A stretch of DNA of 64,000 nt, taken from NCBI GenBank assembly GCA_002989075.1, contig PSQN01000010.1:496001-560000 (forward strand), given 5' to 3'. The number at the start of each line of letters is the position of its first letter. Position 1 is the stretch's first letter. The notes beneath the pieces were generated by a model that had not been told where the DNA came from, ran no database searches, and worked only from the letters and a program-made list of their open reading frames with translations. The stretch is from Arthonia radiata (taxonomy: Eukaryota > Ascomycota > Arthoniomycetes > Arthoniales > Arthoniaceae). Positions 11,181 through 23,707 of this stretch are shown one piece after another. The position numbers were made by a program, and so were the translations under genes.

Positions 11181-13323
11181 CTGCGTATGGGTATTGTTCT
11201 AGGATGTGTATGCCAGACCGTCGGTATGTTTCAATTGTCGACGGGAACGGTATTGACTGGGACTAAGATTACGAGAGACCTTGGTGATTTTTCGTTTGCT
11301 GCGTTCGTTGTCAGCATGAGACGCTTCAATGAGATGAAACCGGGAGCTGAAGTGACTGTCGAAAGATTGGTCAAGCAAAGAGGCCGTGCCAAGGACGTAC
11401 CGTTGCTCCTTTAAAATGTACGATTGAACGGCGGATGGTGAGCCGATGTATAAGACAGTGCAATGGGTGGACTAGTAAAACAGCTGGATTGAAGAAGCCA
11501 AGATAGAGTATATTCACAAGTGAAAGGCGTTGAGGTAAGGAGTCGGAATGGTGGTGGTGGTGCGTGTCGCGTCTGACTGCGGTTGAGATAGGCTCAGGAT
11601 GCTGCGAGGGAGCCTGGTTCCCTCAGGCTGCCTGGCCGCAAAGGTTAAGTCGACATATGAGGGAGAGAGAGACCTTGAGCAATTGAATGCCTGAGTCGGA
11701 CGTGGAGGCAGAGTATTGTGGAAGGGCGGAGCGATTGGTGAGAGGAATGACGGGATTAAGGAGGCGTTGAGGGCGGAGAAGGCGGCTGTTCAGGGGTGTG
11801 CACGGTGTAGCAGAAAGGCACGGTCGTCAAGTCAAAAGCAAAAGGCTCAAGCCAAACGAGTAGTAAAGGCCAAAAAGCAACGAAGACTGCGATGAACAAG
11901 ACGACGAAGAAGACTGGGAGGACTGGAAGTATCGCTGGGCGTGGGATGGTTTGGTGGAAGCAGAGCGCTTGTGGAGACGATCGATTAACCCTAAGGTCTC
12001 TGCGGTGCTACATTTATTTAGAGCAGCACGGCATCTCCTGGACGGCAGCATTGACGCCGTGAGCTATTGGCCACCATTGCTGTGAGATGCTTGCTCTCTC
12101 ATGCACGTCGCTTGTTGACGCTTCTTGACGTGGCCTAGGTTGGCTGCCGAATTGTCCGTGGAACTTGGTAAGCTTGCTTTCGCTGGAAGTATCACGCACT
12201 TCGACAAGCAGCAAAAAGAATACGCGTCACTTCGACACATCCACACGAGGACCGAAGCGAGAGCTTCACAAAATGTCGCACTTGGACTCCATCTTCCTTG
12301 ACATCGCAACGGCTTTCTGTTGAAAAACTTTTTTGACAGCTATTGATCATTCAGGTACGAGAGCTCGAGGTCCCTATGAACCAGCGGTTCTGCTGGAGTC
12401 TGGCTTGCGTACTCCTGGCCAAGTGGGTCGTTGACTGCAAGCACTCCTTCACATGCGCTGCCCGCTGCTCTTTCGACCTCTAAAATTGGCGTGCATCGCT
12501 GCATGCAGAGGCCGTTACTCGTACCAGCTCCCCTCGCGACATACCCACAAATTTCCAATCTCACACTCTCGGACCGCTTGACTCTCATAATCTCTTGCTC
12601 CAAAATGCGTCCTGGCAGCCAACAGCGTCGTTCTGCGGAGACCTGCCCGTCGAGTCCGAGCCGCGACCGGGGTGGCCTGTATCAGGCCGAGTTGGGGACT
12701 GCAGCAACATCGAGTGGTTCGTCGAAGCGTCATCAGCCGGTCCACTAGCCTCGTCCCACAGCCGTGGTTCTCTCAGCGCGCAGCTTTTGCACGTATCGAT
12801 CTCTTCGACTTTTCGCTGCAGGGCTGCAGGTCAACATCTTCTTCCGTTGCTGACAGGTTGTAACTGTTGCAGTAGTGAGCGCCTCTTGATAACGATCTGC
12901 TTAGTAGCTGTGGGCATGCCTGGCATTTCAGCTCCTTACATTGTTGCGTCCCACTATTTCCCGGCTACAAGCGGAGATAGGCGGGTAGATCAAGGTTGTG
13001 ACGAAGTGTTTCGTGATGAGATTGATTTTGGCCCCGGCAGTCCTCAAATCTACTCCTGAATTGCTTCCATCGCCATCCTCCAGAAGGACTATGTACGCAT
13101 TCAACCTGGAAGAACTCAAAATCCTTGATTTGTAGTAGTCATACTCAGCAGCGTCTCGTATTGTCAGCAGAAAGGAGAAGAGCCACTACCCAATAAGAGA
13201 TGGAGTACAAGCTCCAAAGACTACAATTGTTCTCATCCAAGAATCAAGATCATAAGCATTATTGAACAAATCCTCCCGTCCCATCATCCCGACGCCATTT
13301 ATGCATCATTCGTCTCCATGGTC
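11181..13323. other. Long intergenic region between BNI4 and BRN1
   Basis: This 2.1 kb region holds no exon I can support. The part nearest 11,181 should contain the BNI4 promoter and a long 5' leader, as is usual for morphogenesis genes. The part nearest 13,323 should contain the BRN1 3' UTR. Open frames such as 12,595-13,059 lack recognisable products. Confidence 0.4.
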
Positions 13324-15882
13324 TTAATCCCCGCCTTCGGTAATCTCAGCGGTCTCATCTCTCCGTATCCTAATTTCCTCCCAATCGCTCTCATGCTGCA
13401 GCGTTAAGCCTTTCTCGTTAGCCAGATGTAATAGGCAAATGAAGCAGTAGCTTGTCGAGATGTCCGCCATCTGCTGCGTTGGGTATACTGTTTGGAGGCC
13501 TTTCATGGCATCCGTGAACTTCAAGCTGCCGTCTTCTTGGGTCGGCAGTAACATGGAGGTCATTTGGGGCTGTTGCTGCTCTTCACTTTTCTCATATCCT
13601 AGCTCTTTCCATATTTCTTCCTTCAATCGTCGGACGTCCACCTTCTTCGCTACTCTCGCATACTGCACGTACTCTGGCCGAACTCGTCTACTGGACGTCA
13701 CGAGCTGACTACCAAAGCCGCCCTCTGGTGCTTGTGAATCAGGCGCAAGCATAGCGTCCAGACTTTGCACGCCACCATCCGGTGCCACGTCGATACCGGG
13801 CGAGAAATGATCTCGCGCATCTGTGAACACTTCATCGTCGTCGTCGTCCATGCTTCCAGGCAGCGCGCCCAGACCATCATCTTGGAAAAAGTTGGCATTA
13901 TAGTCTCCTTGCATGGGTCCATTGTTGTCGAGGCCAGCGGCGTCCTCTGCTGCAGCTTCATCTGCTCGCCGTGCCCAGAATGCGGGGTCCATTTCGCCTT
14001 GTTGAGGCTCTTCGGCCGATCTTGCGGTCGCGGTTCGTGCGCCGCCTAGTCTTCGAGCGCCTATTCTGGCTTTTGGCTTTAGGAATAACCGAAGTAGCTG
14101 CTTCGAGTTGAAGTGTTTGTCGTCTGGTAGTAGATTTCTGCTCTTACTCTTCCATTGACTTTTGGGTAGTTGGATGGCGCTGTTTGTGCTGGCTGGTGTG
14201 TAAAGAGCACTGGCGAGGCCGCCATTCATGTGTGCTGAGAAGTCGATCACGAAAGGCTCCTTTTCCTTCCGTTGTCGGGCGGGACCGGGCGTTTTTGCAG
14301 ACGCTGCTTCTTTAATCTTTTGTATTCGCCAATGTTGAGGGCCAGCCCAATTCTTTTGTAACGCGGTATCAAAGTAGGTGAGAATGTTTTCGGTGTCGTG
14401 AGCTGACTTTCCGAGTGTCAGACCATACTCATTGCTATCAGGGTCATAGCCGCCGACATGGCCTGCACCGGTATCTCCACCTTCGGCATCATCGCCGGCT
14501 GCGTCGAAGCCGCCGTCAAATGGCCTTGGTTGGGATTCAAGCGCGGCTTCTTTCGCCCATGCTTCACCGCCCTCGCCGAAACCGACGTCGACTGCGACGT
14601 CGAAACCGCCTAGCCCAGCATCTTCGTCGTCGTCAAAGCCCACGAGCCCATCTGCGTTGTCACTGTCTTGTTTTGTTGGAGACTCGGGCTTATCAGCATC
14701 ACGTTTCCAGTCATCATCTTTGAGGAATGGAATATCCAGTGACGTGTCTGCACCTCCGAGTTCATACGTCTTGAGTGACGGGCAAATGTCTTGTGAGTCC
14801 AATTTGGTGAGATCCGGGAAGAAGCGATTGGCAAGTGAGTCGATGTCGAGAGGCGCTACCGCTGCGTCGCTCTCCTTGTGATCCGTCTCCACGGTCGTTC
14901 CTGTTTGGTCTTTTTCATCACCCTCAACGCCTTCACTGTCATCAATATTAGCATCCTCGAGCTTCGTGTCTTGCGCGTCGTCGCTACTGTCAAACACGAT
15001 TCTCCCATTTGCATCGATTGTCAGATGATTCAGTAGCAGGCCTTTTGCGCCGCCCTCGTCAAAATCTGCCGTCGCCTTCTTGAAAAGCGGATCTACTGAA
15101 AACTCAAGGTCCATCTTTTTGAGCTGCAATTGCGCAAACGAAGGAGCGAGTGTCGCCTCTGCAGTTTTTGCTCGCTTCTTCTTGGGCTTCTTCTGTCCGT
15201 CTTCGCCCTCCTCGTCGTCTTCATCTTGCTCTCCATCAGCGCCCTCAGTATCCCCTCGATTTCCTTTTTTGCTGTTGCTGTCCGCTAAGCCACTGAGGAG
15301 CTTTCCTGTCTCGGTTGCGACACTGTCCACTCTACTTGTGTAGATCTTAACGCAGCCGTCAAGTGTGCAGCTGGCCTTCTGAAAGTTGACTGAATCGCCT
15401 TCGCGCAACAATGACATGTCATGAAAGTAGTCTATCAGGGCGAAGTTCCAGGAGTTGTTCGCGTTGATCTTGTTGTCGGTTGCCATCTTCATCCACTCCT
15501 CAAAATTGGCCAAGATGGGGACACGCTTCATAGGCGTGACTGCGTTCCCTCCCACCACTGCGATTCCATCTTCATTCTCTTTGTCATCTGCGCTTCCGGG
15601 CGTGCGCGGACTTCCATTTTCACCAATTGACTGTCGCTTCGCGGGCGACACGGCCGCTCGCAATGAGTTCACTTGCATCTCGTGTAGTGCATGTCTTGAC
15701 TTGAAGCGCACCGATTTCTCTTCTTTGTCATCGTTGAGGGGAAGCCTGAAAAGCCTTTAGCGGACGAATTGATGATACTGCGAGACGTCATGGGAATTGT
15801 ACCTTATTGAGGACTTTGAAGGTGAGGTTTGCGCAAGTGATCCATGTCGCGGCGCGCCATTTCTGTGTGCGTCGCGTGGCAT
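13324..15882 (-). CDS. BRN1: Condensin complex subunit 2 (kleisin, Barren/CAP-H), two exons
   Basis: Exons (minus strand) 15882-15803 and 15745-13324 give 833 residues, with one 57 bp intron. The first exon encodes MPRDAHRNGAPRHGS and joins in frame to LPLNDDKEEKSVRFKSRHAL. Kleisin landmarks are the N-terminal helical block VPILANFEEWMKMATDNKI followed by NNSWNFALIDYFHDMSLL, which binds the Smc2 neck, and the C-terminal winged-helix region with ISTSYCFICLLHLANEKGL. The middle is acidic (Asp/Glu-rich) with conserved patches such as DPDSNEYGLT and KNWAGPQHWRI. Brn1 closes the Smc2-Smc4 ring and recruits the HEAT subunits, and is essential for mitotic chromosome condensation. Length is normal for the family. 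The gene is divergent from the exchanger at 16,285. Confidence 0.93.
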
Positions 15883-16284
15883 GTTTTAGGTGGCGGAAGA
15901 TGGGGAACGTGCGATTTCAGATGAGGACGCGCCTGGGGTTGCGCGCTCAACATACAGTAGTACTATTCCGGGCGAAGCAGGGTATCGAGGTATCTGAAGT
16001 CGTGAATGTCTCATCGCATCGCATTGCCCGGGTGATTGTTTTGGTAAACAGCGGAATACATCCGGGGGTAGCTGGGATGAAACTTGGCACTACGTAAGAG
16101 TTGGACTGCAGCTCTGCCACCAACAAGCAAACACCACCACGCACTGTCGCACCGCCCCGGATCATTCATACACAGACACCTAAAGCTTTATCGCCACTCG
16201 TATCTGCATAAATCCAAATGACCGTCAATCTATTACTCCAGAGACCATGAATCACCCCTACACCGTTTACCCGACATCGATTCC
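15883..16284. promoter_or_regulatory. Shared divergent promoter region of BRN1 and the Ca2+ exchanger
   Basis: About 400 bp separate the two start codons, so both promoters must lie here or overlap. I see no clear TATA box or known operator. Whether the genes are co-regulated is unknown. Confidence 0.45.
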
Positions 16285-19200
16285 ATGTTCATGCCTCGAC
16301 AACCTCGCAGCAGAAGGCGCGCGCAACCTGGGCGAACCTTTGTCATTGCGATAGCATGTCTTACCCTTCTGGCTATAGTAGGCACCATCAAGTCGCACGC
16401 GCAGGACCACAGCGCGTCTTCTGCCGAACGAAGTCTACTCCCACGGGATCTGAAACCAGAGGACGATGACAATTCGCTAGTATGGTTCTGACCTCTTTTG
16501 GATGGAAGGATGTCTACTAACAGAGCTGTGCAGTGCCGAAAAGTCCACAGAGTCTCACCGGTAGACCAATGCGCCTGGGTTCATGAACACTGTGAAGATG
16601 ACGACGTTGGATTGTTCTCCTATCTCACCTTGTACTATTGCAGACTGCCAAAACTCAAGAGCCTTGGTTTCACCATCATAGCATCATGGTCCGCGCTTCT
16701 CTTCTCGACCATCGGCATAGCCGCCAGCGACTTCTTCTGTGTCAATCTAAGTACCATCTCCAATCTATTTGGCATGAGCGAAAGCATGGCAGGCGTTACA
16801 TTCTTGGCATTTGGAAATGGCAGTCCGGATGTGTTCTCAACATTCGCAGCGATACGATCGAATAGTGGAAGCTTGGCTGTTGGGGAGCTGATTGGAGCTG
16901 CCGGTTTCATCACCGCGGTCGTCTCGGGCTCAATGGCGCTGGTGCGCCCGTTCAAGGTCGCAAGACGAAGCTTCGTGCGCGATGTCGGTTTCTTTATTGT
17001 CGCAATCGCTTTCAGTATGGTGTTTGTTGCAAATGGCAGGCTCGAGTTCTGGGAGTGCGCAACAATGGTGGGCTTCTACATCTTCTACGTGCTTGTGGTA
17101 GTACTCTGGCATTGGTGGTTAGCTCGAAGACGAAAGAGGAGGGAAAGACAAGAAGTCGCGCGAGGTTACTATGTGGATACTTCTGCGGAAGACGAGCTTG
17201 ATTTTGAGGGTGAATACCACGACGATGAAGAGGCTCCAAGAACACGACGATCATCTCGAGCTGGACATCCAACAGAAGCCGATTTCCATCATCTAGAAAG
17301 CGATGAGCTAGGCCGACAGGACTTCGATGAGCTCGACGAAGAGACCGAGCGTGACAAGTGGATGGGCGAGCTCAGCAGCAATATGCGGATCACCAGGACG
17401 CCAATTGGTGAAAGACGGAATGTTTTCAATCCCATTCGACCAAGTCTCGTCGGCGCTTTGGAGTTTCAAAGCACATTAAGTAGTCTGCACAAGTCGCAAA
17501 ACCTCACGACTTTGCCAGTACACTTACGACGGTTCTCGGATGAGCCAGCACTAACATTGGCCCGACAGCAACCCAAAGCGCATTCAATAGCATCAGACCC
17601 ACCGCCAAATTCAAACGTCGCCAGTAGAGATCCATCCCCTGGGCCATCCAACGCACATCCACAGCTTGATGGACCTGCGCCGCCAGACCCCATGACTAAC
17701 CGAGGTAGAGCCAAATCGGCAAACGCAGCAGACCTACTTGGGCTGAGTCCAGCGGCCTGGAAAGGCCGACAGCGCTCGAGGTCGAATCTTAGCTCACCAA
17801 GGCCTGGCTCAACGCGGTCAAAGTACAGTGGTCATGAGAACCTTCCCGTTCCCAGCCGCCAGCACTCTCAGTCAACAGCATCACAGTCGGGACAACCACC
17901 GCCACCGCTGTTACTGATCGAACCCCCAGCTGAAGAGCAGCGTAGTCGGTCGCCAGCAGGTCGACGGAGAGTCGGCACAGGTGATTTGCTTGCTCCTCCA
18001 GGCTCGGAAGGGGGCTCGATACAACAGTCAGATCCACCATCGAACTTCGACGGGAGTGAAGATGATCACGGCAGCAGGCCGCAGCTGCGCATCACTCCAC
18101 CGACACCTCAACCAGATTCGGAATATTTCCCGCCCCTGCGATCACCGTCGCAATCGTCAGGTACCCGCACTCCCAGGCAGGACAGCTTTCTGCTTGGTGA
18201 TACCATCCCCTCTCCTGAAGAGATAGACGCCGCGTTCCCTCGACTTCATGGCGAGTCGAAACCACTACGATGGTGGCCATACTCGATACTCGTTCCTCCC
18301 GAGGTCATGTACCGCACGCTCTTCCCAACGTTGTACATGTGGCGGGAGAAAAATTGGCTGGGTAAGCTGACAGGTCTAGTCTCTGCTCCATCGTTCTTCC
18401 TCTTGACGATTACTTTACCGGTGGTGGAGCCAGAGGCGGGCGGATCTGAAGAGCCGGACAGCCCACACAGCACGTTTCCATCCTTGGACGTGGGCAAGAC
18501 ATCAAGCATGGACCACGGGATGGATCCATCAGCTCCTGGCCCTGACGCGCTCGCGTATGTGGCGGTCTCTACCGAAGGGCATCAACATCACAAATCCGTC
18601 GACTCTCCTCACCGTGAAGCTTCTCAGCCAGCTGCTCGCTCTGAGGCCCATCCACACGCGGCTGTCCAATCATCCCACGAATGGAATCGTTGGTTGGTTC
18701 TTCTTCAGTGTTTCACAGCGCCTTACTTTGTCCTGCTCACAGTCTGGGCAAACCTCCTCGAAGCAGGTCTTGGCTCACTATTGATGCCGTCGATATACTG
18801 CCTTGCTGGCTCCACAATTGTCTTTGGACTCATGTTACTTGCGACCCGTCCAGAGCGCCCCCCACGCTGGCATTTTGTCCTGTGCTTTGCAGGCTTTGCA
18901 GTAAGCGTTACTTGGATCAGCAGCATAGCCAACGAGGTTGTTGGCGTGCTCAAGGCGATCGGTGTGATCTTCGATATCTCAGACGCGATCCTCGGTCTTA
19001 CCATCTTTGCTGTGGGCAACAGCATGGGCGATCTAGTAGCCGACATTACGGTCGCCAGGCTGGGCTACCCAGTCATGGCTCTCTCTGCGTGCTTTGGGGG
19101 ACCCATGCTCAACATTCTGCTCGGCATTGGCCTTTCGGGACTCTACATGGTAGTCAACAAAGCGGACCACCGACATCACAAGCATCCAGACGAGGATCTC

Positions 19201-19413
19201 AAATTCAAGCCATACAAGGTGGAGATAAGCACCACCTTACTGATTAGCGCGATAGCCCTGCTGGTGACGCTCGTCGGCTTGTTGATCGTGGTACCGCTGA
19301 ATCGGTGGTGGATGGATAGGAAGATCGGATGGGGACTGATCATACTGTGGGTCATTGCGACGGCTGGTAACTTGGGCGTCGAAGTGAGTGGCTTGGGCAA
19401 AGCGGAGGCATAA
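16285..19413 (+). CDS. Sodium/calcium exchanger family (CCX/NCLX type) membrane protein, two exons
   Basis: Exons 16285-16479 and 16534-19413 give 1,024 residues. The 54 bp intron has a GTATGG donor and a textbook CTACTAAC branch. A hydrophobic helix at about residues 17-33 suggests a signal anchor. After a cysteine-bearing luminal segment comes the first exchanger domain with the alpha-repeat TFLAFGNGSPDVFSTF. The second domain carries TIFAVGNSMGDLVADI. The GNGSPD and GNSMGD motifs hold the acidic and Asn residues that bind the cation. A loop of about 350 residues between the halves is acidic and then Ser/Pro-rich and disordered. Yeast YDL206W and animal NCLX share this layout. The likely role is cation/Ca2+ exchange at an internal membrane (vacuole, Golgi or ER); which membrane cannot be told. 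Length is at the upper end for the fungal family because of the loop. Confidence 0.88.
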
Positions 19414-19744
19414 GGGGGCGAACTGTTTGGCATAACCTTTGTACAGTGCATAGGATCTGGCGTTTGGGCAACGACGATACCCCAAGCTTGGATGCAATGA
19501 GCATATGAGATTACCTTTCACCCTGGGCTTGTCGTAAAGACAAGATTCTATGCACTGATTGAGTTTACCAACATCTTTCACGTCACTGTTCTGTTTTAAG
19601 TTTGTCGAATGATCAATTTTTTTCGCGACGAAGTCAAACCCCGGCCTTATCACCCTGCCTGCTTCTGAACTCAACTCGCTGCTGCTCTCTGCTTTGCCCT
19701 TAACAAGAATAAACTATCTCAGCGAGCCTTAATCGATTAGCAAT
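19414..19744. promoter_or_regulatory. Spacer and promoter upstream of FMP32-like gene
   Basis: About 330 bp lie between two genes in tandem. The last 70 bases before the start codon are pyrimidine-rich (CTCGCTGCTGCTCTCTGC at about 19,676), resembling a fungal leader. Confidence 0.4.
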
Positions 19745-20545
19745 ATGGCAACAAGCTCCATCGCCAATCCAGCGACGCTCACAATGCGCTCCGCGCTCCT
19801 CAACATGCGCCCAATTCACCGCCAGTCCTATTTCCAATCACTACGCGCAGCGCCCTTCCACTCAGCGTCTACATCCTACCCAGCAGCCACGCTGCGGCGG
19901 CAAACCCAGCAATTCCCCGACAACCATGTAACGACCCCTTCCAACGCCATCCGGCAGTCTTCGCCAGTCCCTCGAGCCTTCAGCACCACCCCAACACGAA
20001 ACAAAGACCACCACTTCGATACCCTCAAATTCACCCAACGGCTGCGCGACGAAGGCCTCTCCGAAGAGCAAGCTGAAGCGCTCATGAAAGTGCTCTCTTC
20101 CGTCCTTGAAGAATCTATCCAAAACCTCACGCGGACGATGGTGCCGCGCGAAGACGCCCTAAAGACCGCATATACCCAGAAGATCGACTTTAATGCACTG
20201 CGCACGGAGCTGCTGCAATCAGACACCTCTGAAAGCACGCTCACGAAGACAACACATGATCGGTTGCAGAACGAGGTCGCGAAACTGGGGCAGCGGTTGA
20301 GGGATGAGGTGGAGAGGACGAAGAGTGGGGTGAAGTTGGATTTGAATTTGGAGAAGGGGCGTATGAAGGATGAGAGGGAGGCCATGGAGATGAAGATTCG
20401 GGAGACGGAGACGAGGATTGAGCAGGAGGTTGCGGGGTTGCAGGAGAGGGTGGCGGGGGTGAAGTTTGATACGGTGAGGTGGCTGGCTGGTGTTGTGACC
20501 GGGACGATGGCGCTGCTGTTGGGTGCTTGGAGATTGTTCATGTGA
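19745..20545 (+). CDS. FMP32: Mitochondrial DUF1640 / MCUR1-FMP32-like coiled-coil protein, single exon
   Basis: 266 residues without introns. The first 90 or so residues are rich in Arg, Ser, Ala and Thr with almost no acidic residues, a mitochondrial presequence. Then comes the family core DTLKFTQRLRDEGLSEEQAE, followed by ALMKVLSSVLEESI. A long coiled coil spans about residues 130-235. The protein ends with one helix, WLAGVVTGTMALLLGAW, anchoring it in the inner membrane. Yeast Fmp32 supports cytochrome c oxidase assembly and human MCUR1 binds the calcium uniporter; either may guide the function, but fungi without MCU keep the gene. It is convergent with SEC53, only 202 bp away. The symbol is by family, not proven orthology. 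Confidence 0.85.
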   Translation: MATSSIANPATLTMRSALLNMRPIHRQSYFQSLRAAPFHSASTSYPAATLRRQTQQFPDNHVTTPSNAIRQSSPVPRAFSTTPTRNKDHHFDTLKFTQRLRDEGLSEEQAEALMKVLSSVLEESIQNLTRTMVPREDALKTAYTQKIDFNALRTELLQSDTSESTLTKTTHDRLQNEVAKLGQRLRDEVERTKSGVKLDLNLEKGRMKDEREAMEMKIRETETRIEQEVAGLQERVAGVKFDTVRWLAGVVTGTMALLLGAWRLFM

Positions 20546-20747
20546 GGACAAGGTGGGACCTACTGGTAAGGCAGTGAGGAGAAGAGACGACGTTTTGATT
20601 TTAAGCGAGGAGTTGGGTGTGGAAGGAAAGAGCCTGCGGGCTCGATGAATGCATCGCTATGTACGAACTCTTGGTCTGTCCGAGGCTCTTCATGATCACA
20701 TCATACACCTTATGGGCGCTTCTGTCTGCGGCCTTCAAACTCGCCGC

Positions 20748-21572
20748 TCAATCAATGAGCACGGGAAACAGTTCCTTCAATTGCCTCATCGTATCCTCCG
20801 GGTTCTTCACGCTGTGGCCCACCGTCCTCTTGTCTTCGTAAATCTCATAATCATTCCCTCCCTTGTACGTCTTATCGCCGAAGAAATGTATCGTCTTATA
20901 CTCCACCGCATCAATCCCAGGCCTCTTCGCTTCCGCCTCCACATGCTGCAGACAATACGTCTTATCCCACCCCTGCGGAAACACATCGAACGAGATCTGC
21001 CCACCAATCGAGTACGTCAACCCCATGTCCGGAAACTTATCCTTCAGCGCCTGTACGAACTTCTCTCTCGTCTTCGTCTCCAGATCGAACTTTTCGTACT
21101 CGTCTCGCTCCGGCTTACTCGCATTCCTCCCCACGGGACTTACATTGATCATCCCATTTCTAAACTCAATGAACGTGCCCCGTTTCCGAGGCACGTCCAG
21201 ATCCGCCAGATAGTGCATGATGAAGCTGACTAGCTTCTTGTACTTCTCCTCGCCCAGCCACTGGATGAACGAGCTACTGGCCATCGGCTCACCCATGCGG
21301 TATGCGGTCAGTCCGTTTTCCGAGAAGCAGAAGTCGAAGAGGGTTGTGACTGGAAGCTGAGAGGGGGAGAGGTGTTGCTGCTGCTTCTTAAGGTCGGAGC
21401 CGCCGACGAAGCCAATGGCGCAGTGCGAGCGGAGGCGCGTGAGGAGCTGGAGCATCTCTGGGGAGACATCTTGAAGAGCGGGCGTGAGCGTGCCGTCGAC
21501 GTCGAAGAGGCAGATGGTGTTTTTGATTGGGCGTTCGTGCAGGGGTGGAAGTATGCTCGCCGCGACGGCCAT
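20748..21572 (-). CDS. SEC53: Phosphomannomutase
   Basis: 274 residues, single exon, the usual length for eukaryotic PMM. It converts mannose-6-phosphate to mannose-1-phosphate in the cytosol, feeding GDP-mannose for N- and O-glycosylation, GPI anchors and wall mannan. The haloacid-dehalogenase catalytic motif is FDVDGTLTP, with Asp24 as nucleophile and Asp26 as general acid. Other family blocks are [61 protein letters not shown] and [17 protein letters not shown]. All expected catalytic residues appear intact. The N-terminus has about 15 residues more than yeast Sec53. The gene is essential in yeast. It is divergent from the desaturase-like gene at 22,162. Confidence 0.96.
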   Translation of the reverse strand: MAVAASILPPLHERPIKNTICLFDVDGTLTPALQDVSPEMLQLLTRLRSHCAIGFVGGSDLKKQQQHLSPSQLPVTTLFDFCFSENGLTAYRMGEPMASSSFIQWLGEEKYKKLVSFIMHYLADLDVPRKRGTFIEFRNGMINVSPVGRNASKPERDEYEKFDLETKTREKFVQALKDKFPDMGLTYSIGGQISFDVFPQGWDKTYCLQHVEAEAKRPGIDAVEYKTIHFFGDKTYKGGNDYEIYEDKRTVGHSVKNPEDTMRQLKELFPVLID

Positions 21573-22161
21573 TGTGGGCGATAGTGTGGATATTTGTATT
21601 GAGTTCGTTGACTGGATGAGTCTGGCGGCTGAAGATGAGCAGAGACCTCGAGATAGAAGCTGTCAGCACTCCAAAGAGTTGCGCTCAGGTCGCTCAAGTA
21701 TAATCAAATAATGTGGGCCGAGCATTGGTGGGACCCTGGAGCTAACTCCGAATAGCGCACGCTAAGGGCGGCAGCTCCCGCGTTGGTGACCATCTGGGTG
21801 CTCGCGTCGTTGTCGCGTCCTCGGACGGAAAGAATATTCATCCCATCCACTTGATGAGAAGAGAGCAACCTTGCCTAATCACTTCACTACTTGGCGCAGG
21901 TTGAGGCCCTTAGCATGATGGCGCCATCTCAATGGCCTAGCGTTGGCGATCATAAGACGGCAGGATCAAACCGATATGAACACCTTTCTTCGTCCGAACC
22001 CGGCTAGTCCTGCGATACGTATACAGCCAGACCTTAATGTGAGGTCATGCCATTGAGCACAGTCTCAAGACAGCTGTTCTCAGCATTCATACCCCCTGAC
22101 ATCCATTGGTGAGTAGAAGCCTCCTCATTCGCTTTCAGATCATTCATTATACGACACCAAC
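21573..22161. promoter_or_regulatory. Shared divergent promoter region of SEC53 and desaturase-like gene
   Basis: About 590 bp lie between the two start codons. No exon is recognised, and no operator I can name is visible. Confidence 0.4.
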
Positions 22162-23707
22162 ATGGACCCAAGCACTTACAAGAACCCACAGCTCCCATTG
22201 CCAGACCAATGGGTCGTCGACCACCTGCTCGCACGGCGCGACGCCACGCTCCAGGGCAAACTTACCCCTCAACCCCGCCATGGCAGCAACGACAGCGGCT
22301 ACGTGAGCGAGGATTCCGACAAAACCCACGCCTCCTACCTCCATGAAGAAAACCACTACCCCGGCTCCGACCTCATCCGTCGCGAAGAGCCCACGCACCG
22401 CTCTCGAATCAAGTCGGTAGCGCTCAGCCATGATCATGACCCCGGCGAGACCCTCCAAAAGAACTACCACGACACGGACATGCTCACAATCTTCCAAATG
22501 AAAGCGCTCAACGATTCCGAGTCCAGCATCTTCGTCCCCACCGTCTTCACATCCTGGGACCTACACGACCTCGAGCGCCGCCTGCCCGCCCTGGTTTTCG
22601 ATTACCTATTGACGCCCTACGTCCACCTCGCGCAGTCTCTCGTCCGCCACCCCGCTGACGCCGTCTTCGTCACACACCTCATACTCTATTTCACCACCTG
22701 CCTTCCATCGGCGGTCTACCTCTTCTACAACTTCACCTGGCCGCATGCCTTCCTCCATCTGGCATACCAATCTTGGCTCGCGCCCACCTACACAGCGATG
22801 ATGCACCAGCACGGCCACGACCGCGGCGTCCTCATCCCCGCGCTCCGCTGGTTCGACGTCCGCTTCGCTTATGTTCTGGATCCGCTCATGGGCCACACGT
22901 GGAACACGCATTACTTCCAGCACGTCAAGCATCAGTATGTCAATTCCAACGGCCCGGATGACCTGAGCAGTACCATCCGGTATCAGCGTGATAATCCCTG
23001 GCATCTGGCGCAGTACATCGCGCGCTTCTCTTTGTTAGCGTGGTTCGGACTGGCAAGGGACTTCATGCAGAAAGCACAATACCCGAATGCGGCCATCTGC
23101 CTGTGGAGCGAGCTCAGCGCGCTGGTGTTTGTGGGAGAGATGACATGGCTGCATTGGCGAGCAGGCTTGTTCGCGCTGGTGTTGCCATTGATAGCGATGC
23201 GCGTGGGCTTATGCCTGGAGGGATGGGGCCAGCGGGCGTTTGTGGAACAAGAGGAACCGCAAGGGGAGTTCAGGAGTAGTGTTACGTGCATTGACGTTGA
23301 CGTGAGTTCCACCCCTCTGACCACCCTCCCTGGTACCGTAAGAAGGGGAGGCATAGCTGTCTAATGAATATGCTGACACGCCACAGACAAACCGCCACCG
23401 CTTCAACACCGGCTACCAGACCTCGCACCTGCTCAACCCACGACGTCACTGGCGCGACCATCCGCTCGCATTCCTGAACACGCTGCGTCGCTACGAAGAA
23501 GAGGGCGCACTCGTGTTTCGGAATATCGATTTCAAGGGCTTGACGTACCGTGTGATGAGGAAGGACTACGAGTACCTGGCGCGGTGCTTGATCCCGATGG
23601 GTGCGCAAGTGGGCATGAGCGTGGAGCAGCGGGTGGAGATGCTGAGGCGGCGGACGGGGGCGTTTGGGGAGGAGGAGATTGCGGACAAGTGGGTAAAGAA
23701 GGCTTAA
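22162..23707 (+). CDS. Fatty-acid-desaturase-like membrane protein, two exons
   Basis: Exons 22162-23301 and 23387-23707 give 486 residues, with one 85 bp intron (GTGAGT donor, GCTGAC branch). The layout matches membrane di-iron desaturases. A soluble N-terminus of about 150 residues is followed by hydrophobic pairs around FVTHLILYFTTCLPSAVYLF and HAFLHLAYQSWLAP. Histidine-rich boxes follow: MMHQHGHDRG, NTHYFQHVKHQY, and in exon 2 GYQTSHLLNPRRHWRDHP. The last resembles the third desaturase box (Q-x-x-H-H), but the second His of the pair is Leu here. Fungal proteins of this type have no tested substrate that I know of. It probably sits in the ER. The changed box could mean altered activity, or that the metal ligands are supplied by the nearby His of RRHWRDH. 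Confidence 0.78.

Noticed and set aside
12595-13059. 154-codon plus-strand frame in the long gap between BNI4 and BRN1
   Set aside because: Product is not protein-like in composition and overlaps open frames on the other strand.
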